From the NCBI RefSeq assembly GCF_001039355.2, contig NW_019774065.1, positions 1-22,626 of the forward strand: a DNA stretch of 22,626 nucleotides. The letters are read 5' to 3'. This DNA is from Lingula anatina. Taxonomy: Eukaryota; Brachiopoda; Lingulata; Lingulida; Lingulidae. Under the pieces are notes generated by a model that was not told the origin of the DNA, ran no database searches, and worked only from the letters and a program-made list of their open reading frames with translations. Positions 15,428 through 22,626 of the stretch are shown here, piece after piece (position 1 is the first letter of the stretch; each line of letters begins with the position of its first letter). The position numbers and the translations under genes were made by a program.

Positions 15428-18421
15428 GTAAGGCGAGAAATATTGAGTTTCAGCGCCAATAAGTTGCATTCAAGCACGTTTTTGAGATAAGTCAGCGCGC
15501 AGCCCTGTTGGTTTTCTATATACAGTGCACATCCCATATAGTACCATATAGTGTCGTCCAGGCCATTTTATTTCATTTAGTGTTGCCTGTCTTCAGGCTA
15601 AGACAGCTTTGTTATTTAGAAGAGAAAGGATCATAGTTTAAGTCCAGAGAGCGTGGCCTTTTCACAGCTTCTTGCATCTTGCGTCTTGATATAACTTTGC
15701 TCTTGTACATGTATATAGTTTAGTATGCGGCATACAGTGGACGACCCGTGTTGTAACTTGTACAGAAAGTCTTTCATGTTCAAAATCGAACGCAATAACG
15801 ATCCCATCAAGTGTCCTTGCTACCACTGATTTATCTTGCATCAAAGTCGACTTAAATTTTGGTCTGAAAGAACTTATACATTTTTGGTCTGTAGATTATT
15901 TTTGTTCAACAGTTCGAATTTATATCAGCGTTTCATAAAAGCGTTCAAACTGATGATATCTTAGACCCCATACCCATGGATTTTAGATCGATCTATCCCA
16001 GTGGGGAGTCTCACTAGATTACTGTCAGCTTAGTCGGCTTAAGCGTCTGTCCCGCCTAGTAAAAGCTGTAAGGGGGTAATTAACTATGGTGCGCGCTCGG
16101 CTAACTGCAATTTAGCGTAAACCCCCGGGGAGTAAGGTCGATCTAAATCTTAATCTCTGGGTCGATCTGAATCTCTTGGAGTGCACTCTTAGACCAATAT
16201 TTGCGTTATTTTAGTATGCAGACACAACTACAGATAATTTACTAGATAGAAGAACGGCGGGGCCTCGCTACGAGTGCTGTACAGCTATATGTAAAGACTG
16301 GGTCACACAGTGTTTGCAACCTTTTGGCAACCTTTTAGCGACCACAAAATCTGGCGGTCGCTTGCGATCACTTTGCGAGCCTAATAGGAAGCTTTAGCAT
16401 ATATTTTGTAGCGCAACGGTTGCAGCAAGGATGCCGTATGGTACCCTCTACCAGGGCCGCAGTTTATATTCCGTGGACATTTTTACTGAGGCGACAGTAC
16501 AGAGATTAGTCATCTCTTTATCCACAGACATATCTCTTAATATCTAGTGAAAAATCAATCTGTGGCCCTGGTAGAGGGTAGCAGTTTGGTAACTTAACCT
16601 CTGAAGACCATCTTCAAGATATAGATTACCTGTTTGCCGAGCGATTCACTGTCAGCAAACACTTGATAATCAAAAACCGTTTGCAAGCAATCGATTGCCT
16701 ATTGATAACCTCAAGGTCGCACAGATCATACATATTGCAAACTTTTGACGGTAGCTGCTTTCACATCAATCCCAATCTCAGGATACAAGAAAAATGTTCT
16801 AGTAAAGTGACACCTTCACAAAGAGCAGGGAACGTGTTGGCTGCTGTAATACGTGGGAGTCGGCTCAGTTTTTTAACGCATTTTGTAATTTTACTAATGT
16901 GAAAATACAAACCTTACTATAGCTAAATATCATCTTGGTATTGCAACCAGCACTGCAATCATAAAAAAAATATTAATTTGAATAAGTTTTAATCCTTATT
17001 AATCTTCACATATCCATTAATGGTATTTTGCTTCAGTGCTTGGTCTCTTTGAGCTCTCAAGGCCTGTGCAGTTACGGTCACACTGAACAAAAAACCTCTT
17101 TACGACTTGCAGCTATCACCAGTTGCTAAAACTCGCAAAGTGGTTTCTAAAAGAACACGTGCTTCATATACCTTTATTTGGACTTAGTTGATCTGAACGG
17201 GTAAAGAAAAGTTGCGATGCGTTGCAGGATACATACATAAACACACTAAGAAAACAATTTTTTGCGCGAATAATACACCGGCCTTTTCACAAATTACAAA
17301 GAGGGTAGCAAGGTATTCGTGACGTCCTGGAATGCATTACCTATCAAACATGCTTAACTGGTGACATTAAAAGTCTACCTACTGCGGTATTTTGTTTAAG
17401 GTAAATAACAAACTAACACGGGGCAGTGATTTTAACACCCACTCCTAGTTTAAACAAGACGTCCAGCAAGAGTTACCCTCTACCAAGGTGGCAGATCGTA
17501 GGGAAAAATTGAAAAATCAGAGATAGTAAAATGACCACATATTTATCTAAAGACAGTTCTGTAAATATCATGTGAAAAGTCAATCTGTGGCCCTGGTACT
17601 AGAGGGTAAGCAAGAGTAGTAATCGCTGCAGTCGACTGGAGACGCAGCAATTATACGGATTTTACTTCGGTTCTATTTCGTGCCCGTATCTTGCTATCAG
17701 TATCTCCAAGTCAGGATTCAAGTGGTGCATTTGAAACCTTCATGAACGGTGTATATAGTATAGAAACCAAATGGTACTGGTAACGTTTCTTTCCATTGGA
17801 AACGGACGGAAGACAGGATATATTGTATGAATTTGTCAGTTTAAGAGGCCATTCAGAATGAGAAGAGCCGAGTGCTAGCTGGTCCACGGCCTAAATATGG
17901 CGGGCCTACATGAAAGGAAGACTGCTTAATCCTGTAATGGTCTCTCCGCCTCGCACACGCCTCCCCACACGTCGTTCCTGCGGCTCAATTCGACCAGTCC
18001 ACTGATTCCAACATCAATGTCCCTTCGTTTTCACGCAAAATACGACACCCCCCAAAGTTTTCAAGTTCTCCTTCGGGCTCCAGGTGGAAGAGTTGGCACC
18101 CTTTAAATTTGCAGAGCAAAATTGCCTTGTAACTGCAAATACCAGCAAATAGTTAACTATATTATTATTCATGTAGCCTGTCATGCTAACCAACTATTTT
18201 GCATTACACGAGGAGTTTCAGTCCACTTTTGCAACTTGAGCTTTAATTGTTTATTGGTCAATGCTACAGCCAGCTACAGCAGAGATTTGTGGCAATTATC
18301 ACAGATAACTTATTTCCAATTATCAAACTATTTCATCATTTTTAGGAAGAGTATAATTCATAACATGTTGTAGCTATTTCATGCAAAGAGTATGTGACAG
18401 AAACCATAACCTCTCATAGTC

Positions 18422-18456
<35 letters not shown>

Positions 18457-21253
18457 TACAGGGGAGGCACTGGAGTGCACACAGTGTATGTATCTGACCG
18501 CTACAAGTGGTGATGCGGATGTCCAAGGTGCTATCCAAAACATGTATGCAAGTACGATGGACGCTGAGTGCGCCAAGAACCCTACCTCTGTAACTAAGAC
18601 AATTAGCTGTGACGGTTCCTGTGAGATTGCGGAAGTCAACACAACGACCAAGATAGACGTAAGTTTTTAACCAGAAGTACCTTGGATTATTCAGCGAGAT
18701 ATTGAATTGTAACAGTGGTAAACCCTTTCTTTTCAAGCACGCAGTTAAAACGTGTAAGGGACCGATCCCCAGACCCATCGTTCTAACTGTTAGATCGATC
18801 TAGGTATGGGAAGACAATTTAATAAAACAATTACATACGAATCAAATAATGAAAATGTCTTGGATGTGAGTTTTTAGATAGTTGGTGTTTTATTGGTTAG
18901 GAGATGTCGAAGGGGGAAAGCCTTTCTTGCATTCCATGTAAGTTAAACGAAAGCCAAATTCTTGAATTTGTGATAGTTCTATTTATTCACTGCGCATAAG
19001 CATTGGTCTTGGTTGCAGGGAAACCCCGTGAGCATTGGTGTTGTGGTTCGAAGTTGCAATCCCTCAAAGAGCGTGAATGAAGGATGCAAAACTATAAGTT
19101 CGAACGACGCTCAGAGCATCCAAGGTGTTCTTAGAGGCGGTCTGACCATAGGACAGGAGGTCTCTGGGAAGATGTGTTTTTGCAATAGCGACAGGTGTAC
19201 GCAGGATGTTTCGTCTCTACCTGCACTTCCCAAAGGTAACGTCGACAACCTCACCCTTAGTGTGCTTTTGAATGCACTTGCTATAATTGCCAAAGTTAAA
19301 CGACTGGAAAATGGGTATTGAAGTACATGTGCGCGTGTGAATTTTAAAATATTAAAAAAAAAAAACGTCACAAGTATTACATGTGACGTCATACCGGCTT
19401 TGGATCCGGGCGCTAAAATAATTAGTACCAGCAGCGTGTGCGCTTTTCATCGTGAACTGCACGTTTCAGCTATCTATCCCTTATATCTCCAATACTGGCA
19501 GAGATAGGCCCAAAGTTACTTTTGAACTTGAATAGCAAGTCATATACTGGCAATGTAATTGTGACCTTGAAATTGACCTTTGGCCTACTTTTCACCATAA
19601 AATGATCTTTGCAAATTTTCTATCCCTTATATTCCCAAAACCTGCAGGGATACGCCCATATTGAACTTGAATAGGACGCATACTGAAAATATGTGACCTC
19701 GAAGTTGACCTTTGACCGACTTTTCACCATGACCTGAACTTTGCAACTTTTCTATCCCTTATACATGTACATCTTAAACTAGCAGAGATATGCCCAAATT
19801 TACTATTGAACTTGAAAGGACTTAATATACTTGCAATCTTACTGTGATCTTGATATTGACCTTTGAACTACTTTCGACCATGAAAAATACTTCACAAATT
19901 TGGATTTTAACTTTTACTTTTCCGCATGATATTGTTCTAAATTGTATTTTTCAACAATAATATTGAGAACTCTTGTTTACTGCATTTTGTAGAGCATGTC
20001 AAGCACAACACTGGAGTTGGTGTCCCTTTTTTTTTCCAGTTGGTGGTAAAATCACTGGCGTGGTCGCGTTTCAACATATTTAGATTATCTGAACAAATTG
20101 TCGTCAAACCAGCAGAGCTTGAATTGATTGACTTATTATAAATTTAAAAGCTAACGATTTGAATGCGATTTCCATTTAAAACCGGAAACCTTGGTTGTCT
20201 TTTTACAGCCCCGACTACCCAGTGTCACGTGTGCACTTACGAGAATTACGAAACATCCAACAGCCAGTTACAGAAGTCCCTCGATCAAATCACCCCAGCA
20301 ACCAGTGAACCCAAGTGTCTGGACAAAGGATCGGAGACTCCCACAATGTCCTGCGAAGGTTCTTGTTCAAATACCGGATCAACTGTCAATATGAGTGTGG
20401 TAAGTACAGTCATCCCTAGAACATAGCTCACAGTTGATAACACTGAGTGGAATACTAGTAACATCAGGAGAGCTACGGGTTATTACGGATGTTAATAAAG
20501 AGAGGGGTGGCGGGAAATGATGGGTGTTTAAAACCAGAGACGGCTGATTTTTAGAGGTCGAAGTCTTGGATTTATTGCCAACGCGTTACAACTGGCAAAA
20601 CTTGATTCAATAACGCACAAGTTAATAAATGTTGTTGCATACTTTCTGGGCGAATGTACCTACGAGCGACCCATCTTTGAAAGACTGAAGTTATTTTGAT
20701 ATTACATCTGAAAAAGAAAAGGAATATTAAAACACATTGTAATTGAAAAAATCCAATGTGTTAAGACGTGTTCAAATGAGCATCATAGCTGAACGTGACA
20801 AGAGCCCCCGCTATATCAAGTGTTTGACTATATACATTTCCAGCATTGTTTGTACCAGTGAATTGTTTGATAGCACCAATTTCTCTGACTCAAAATACAG
20901 GGAAAGTACAATGTGCTGTGAACAAGCTATTTTCTAATTTTCGATATTCTCTTTAATTTAAGAGAGGCATGTCCGTGACTATGAAAATAGCCCAACGCGG
21001 ATGCGCCGGAACAGAAACGGAGGAAAAATGCGTGAAACTGACGGAGGAAGATCCGGCCATCACTCAGTTAATCCCTCTCGATTCACTGAAGGCAATGGGA
21101 CTCGGGGACTTTGGGGTCGACATGGAGTACTGCACCTGTAACGGGAACCAATGCAACAGCTTGAAAAGCACACCTTTCACTTCGGGCAGTAACACACCAG
21201 TATGGAGTGCGTCCTTCCTGATCTTATCGGCCATTGCTACACTGCTGTTGTAG
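15376..21253 (+). CDS. Gene B: GPI-anchored double LU-domain protein (five exons)
   Basis: Exons 15376-15427, 18462-18658, 19019-19235, 20209-20399 and 20963-21253 give 315 residues with the same domains, cysteines and phases as gene A. Signal peptide is at 1-18, LU domain 1 at about 21-146, LU domain 2 at about 159-288, then a GPI-type tail. About 40 residues differ from A, concentrated in exon 4. One replacement (T216 to N) makes a new N-M-S glycosylation sequon in domain 2, besides the shared NTT in domain 1. The last intron ends in AAG where gene A has CAG, a legal but weaker acceptor. No frameshift or stop interrupts the frame, so both copies appear functional. Confidence 0.83.
15964..16188. 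mobile_element. Foldback MITE, second subfamily, with proven empty site
   Basis: A 225-bp insert starts GACCCCATACCCATGG and ends GTGCACTC, flanked by TTA (15961-15963, 16189-16191). The other inverted arm has the same flanks with a single TAA (2512-2514). This directly shows the element boundaries and the 3-bp TWA duplication expected of PIF/Harbinger-type MITEs. Relative to the first subfamily the right arm is shortened and the terminal repeats are less alike. Confidence 0.9.
16442..16580 (-). mobile_element. TACCCTC-family MITE, arm 2 copy
   Basis: Counterpart of 2130-2261 in the inverted arm. Terminal repeats are TACCCTCTACCAGGGCCGC and GGCCCTGGTAGAGGGTA. The flanks GCCGTATGG and GCAGTTTGG match at 7 of 9, the same aged target duplication seen in arm 1. 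Confidence 0.8.
16976..16977. other. Empty site of the Helitron-like element
   Basis: TATTAA|TTTG is uninterrupted here. In the other arm, 256 bp lies between these A and T bases. Confidence 0.85.
17474..17608 (+). mobile_element. TACCCTC-family MITE with perfect 9-bp TSD
   Basis: A 135-bp element in intron 1 of gene B is flanked by identical AGCAAGAGT (17465-17473 and 17609-17617). Ends are TACCCTCTACCAAGG and CCCTGGTACTAGAGGGTA, the latter with a 3-base insertion. Gene A has no element at the matching site (about 5412-5421). The perfect duplication and empty partner make this a post-duplication insertion. A 9-bp duplication suggests the Mutator (MULE) superfamily. Confidence 0.88.
18001..18132 (-). 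pseudogene. Truncated copy of the putative minus-strand exon
   Basis: It matches the first half of the 8330-8537 exon, with the TTTGCAG acceptor and reading frame kept for about 42 codons (GCQLFHLEPEGELENFGGC). It then gains three bases and loses homology. The second half and the next exon are absent, so this copy cannot encode the same product. Confidence 0.45.
18422..18456 (+). repeat. (TTA)n tract abutting exon 2 acceptor, gene B
   Basis: About 11 perfect TTA units sit immediately before TTTACAG. It is shorter and purer than the gene A tract. Confidence 0.9.
18462..18658 (+). CDS. Gene B exon 2 (first half of LU domain 1)
   Basis: Acceptor TTTACAG; donor GAC|GTAAGT. Cysteines 1-5 of domain 1. 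Replacements relative to A cluster around the SCDGSC loop (AY to EI, Q to K, A to D). Confidence 0.87.
18758..18819. mobile_element. Foldback MITE remnant, intron 2 of gene B
   Basis: Only the two terminal sections remain (GGGACCGATCCCCAGACCC joined to TAGATCGATCTAGGTATGGG), between TAA repeats. It is the same insertion as 9187-9442 in gene A with about 195 bp of palindrome deleted. Confidence 0.82.
19019..19235 (+). CDS. Gene B exon 3 (second half of LU domain 1)
   Basis: Acceptor GGTTGCAG; donor AAAG|GTAACG, phase 1 out. Cysteines 6-10 of domain 1 (MCFCNSDRCTQ). About 12 base differences from A. Confidence 0.87.
19424..20055. repeat. Insert with three 130-150 bp tandem units, intron 3 of gene B
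   Basis: Units start with TCTATCCCTTATA at 19473, 19619 and 19751. Each contains GATA-GCCCA, TTGAACTTGAA, a TTGACCTTTG block and a TTTCACCAT-like block (TTTCGACCAT in the third). Gene A intron 3 has only about 40 unrelated bases at this position, which accounts for the 600-bp difference. Each unit carries a TGACCTTTGACC-type string (19574-19585, 19706-19717, 19857-19868) resembling a nuclear-receptor DR1 site. The insert is probably a minisatellite-bearing mobile element; its ends are not defined. Confidence 0.75.
20209..20399 (+). CDS. Gene B exon 4 (first half of LU domain 2)
   Basis: Acceptor TTTTACAG; donor GTG|GTAAGT. Cysteines 1-5 of domain 2. This is the fast-diverging exon, with the extra N-M-S sequon near its end. 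Confidence 0.87.
20963..21253 (+). CDS. Gene B exon 5 (second half of LU domain 2 and GPI signal)
   Basis: Acceptor AATTTAAG (C to A at -3 relative to gene A), phase 0. Cysteines 6-10 end in YCTCNGNQCN. The GPI-type tail is nearly identical to A. Stop TAG. Confidence 0.85.
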   Translation, partial: RGMSVTMKIAQRGCAGTETEEKCVKLTEEDPAITQLIPLDSLKAMGLGDFGVDMEYCTCNGNQCNSLKSTPFTSGSNTPVWSASFLILSAIATLLL

Positions 21254-22626
21254 ACGGACATGAAATTAACATATTCATTCCAGAGTTCTAGAGTTTGTCA
21301 AGTCTTTTCAAATTATCTTAACCAAGCAAACTTTAAATTTGTATTCACATAAAATCGATGTAATTGTAGAAATAACCTTTTTTTGGCACATGCTTAATGC
21401 TTTTTTTTTTTTTTTTTTGTAGTTTTGTGTAGCTCAAACCATTTGTTGCGCAGCTATTTTGTATCCACGACAAGCCTACATGTAGAGCCTAAAATGAACC
21501 TTTATTAAACAAACAACTCGAGACGCTGTGTTTGTTTGCGTATAGGCAAGTTTTCTGACAAGTTAGCTATACTTTGGATGTGCCAGTTCCTAGGCTTGTA
21601 TTGCCTTGCGACTAGCTGAAACAACCTTGACGTCATCCATGATAAGCGGAAATATGATTTCATGTGTTATTATATACCGGTGTGATGGTTTTTACTTATA
21701 GGGATAACGACTCATCATATTAATCTACTTAATTTTGTGGTATTAGACAATTCCCTCTATTTTCTATTCAAGTTACAGTAAAGAGGCAGTATACTATAGA
21801 TAGGGAACGAAAGTACTACTACTTTAATATTGCAATGTAATGTGAAGTGGAAAAAAAAGAATGAGTGCATGTTATCAACCAGGCGACAAAAGTCCAGTAA
21901 AGACAAAAAGAAGTCTCTAAACGTACATGTAAGCAAAATTTTATTAAGGTTATGTTAGAGTAATGAATATAATAAATAAAGTAATGAATTTAAAAAAAAT
22001 GGGGACACACAAAAAAATCGTGAATTATATTTTTCTTGCCAAAATCCCCAGTACTGTTTCTTTAGCAATAAGATCGTGGATGATGAGTATTGGAATGGAG
22101 TGATTGTGTTTTTAATAAAGATCAGTATATGCCAAACAGTTGTCATCTTTTTTAGTTCATGTTATTGTGTGTAGCTGAGATGCGATATGACTGCAGATAC
22201 TAACGCTCAACTCAGATGTACCTGGTATCGAACATATCCCGCGTGTAGGGTTAATAAATAATATTGCCATTCAAATTTCGGAAATTTAAGCCACAACTGA
22301 AAGTGTAAAGGCTCCCTTACATCCTACTTTTTCTTGGCGATTGCCCTTTAAATGTTGCCCCAGATAGCCTGCTTGGAGAAGCAAGTACATTTACAATGTA
22401 AACAATATAAGGTCTGTCTATTATTTGCACTAATATGGAATTAGAAAAAATAGCCTATTACTTACGATTAGTTCTGCAGACATCAATTCATGTTTATAAG
22501 ATTTCCGTAACACGGCTGGGTGGTTTATTAGCCACTGGGTGATGAAAATAGTGAAAATAGTGACGGCTGTGAAAGAGTATAAACGGTAGCTTCTATCATC
22601 ATCATTTAGTGCGTTTATTTTTTTCC
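21254..22626. other. 3' UTR of gene B and downstream spacer
   Basis: 21254-21640 is a diverged version of the gene A 3' region with a poly-T run (21403-21419). Candidate AATAAA signals occur near 21970 and 22113, but none matches the position used in A. After about 21640 I see no exon, repeat copy or RNA gene. Confidence 0.5.

Larger units (their letters stand above)
15652..17171 (-). repeat. Inverted duplication, arm 2, in intron 1 of gene B
   Basis: Reverse complement of 1277-2813. It replaces the part of intron 1 equivalent to A 4843-5204: A-type intron sequence stops at TTTAAGTCCA (about 15646) and resumes at about 17243. This arm carries the MITE at 15964 but lacks the Helitron-like element of the other arm. 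Confidence 0.88.
14885..21640 (+). repeat. Paralogous unit B
   Basis: Direct-repeat partner of unit A. Differences in intron length are due to the inverted arm and TIR element in intron 1, the MITE deletion in intron 2, the tandem-repeat insert in intron 3 and the absence of the TIR element in intron 4. Homology after the stop codon fades between 21460 and 21640, with a 70-bp insert at about 21467-21538. Confidence 0.9.

Noticed and set aside
18379-18651. Minus-strand frame containing poly-asparagine
   Set aside because: It is the reverse reading of the (TTA)n tract plus antisense of gene B exon 2.

Overview
The window looks like animal nuclear DNA, and I would guess a marine invertebrate deuterostome such as amphioxus. 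The reasons are small exons with GT-AG introns, a young tandem gene duplication, A+T-rich spacers full of short non-autonomous DNA transposons, and trinucleotide (TTA)n tracts. The taxon is an inference; no marker gene fixes it. No bacterial-type operon, CRISPR array, rRNA or tRNA gene was recognised.

The core is two head-to-tail paralogous five-exon genes on the + strand: gene A (coding span 4572-11719) and gene B (15376-21253). Spliced, each encodes 315 residues: signal peptide, two ten-cysteine Ly6/uPAR (LU, three-finger) domains, and a C-terminal hydrophobic tail of GPI-anchor type. Exon lengths (52, 197, 217, 191 and 291 bp), intron phases (1,0,1,0) and all 20 cysteines match between copies. 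Each LU domain is built from two exons bounded by phase-1 introns, so the second domain arose as an exon-pair duplication. The function is unknown; a GPI-anchored surface receptor, adhesion or defence protein is the natural reading.

Layout: 1-3230 is transposon-rich upstream DNA holding one arm (about 1277-2813) of a 1.5 kb inverted duplication whose other arm (about 15652-17171) lies in intron 1 of gene B. 3233-4571 is the 5' flank of gene A with two foldback MITEs. 4624-8890 is the long intron 1 of gene A, with three more foldback MITEs and two putative minus-strand exons of an unidentified protein. 8891-11719 holds exons 2-5 of A. 11704-12987 (3' end of A and downstream) is repeated at 13417-14700. 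The second copy starts immediately after the only N (13416), inside the last codons of an exon 5, so a third gene copy may be missing or collapsed there. 14885-21640 is unit B. 21640-22626 shows nothing recognisable.

Because the two units and the two inverted arms are alignable, they act as natural filled/empty-site pairs for several transposons: a 256-bp Helitron-like insertion, a PIF/Harbinger-like foldback MITE family with TAA/TTA duplications, and a short TIR element (TACCCTCTACC ends) with 9-bp duplications. Differences in intron length between genes A and B are almost entirely accounted for by these insertions and one internal deletion.
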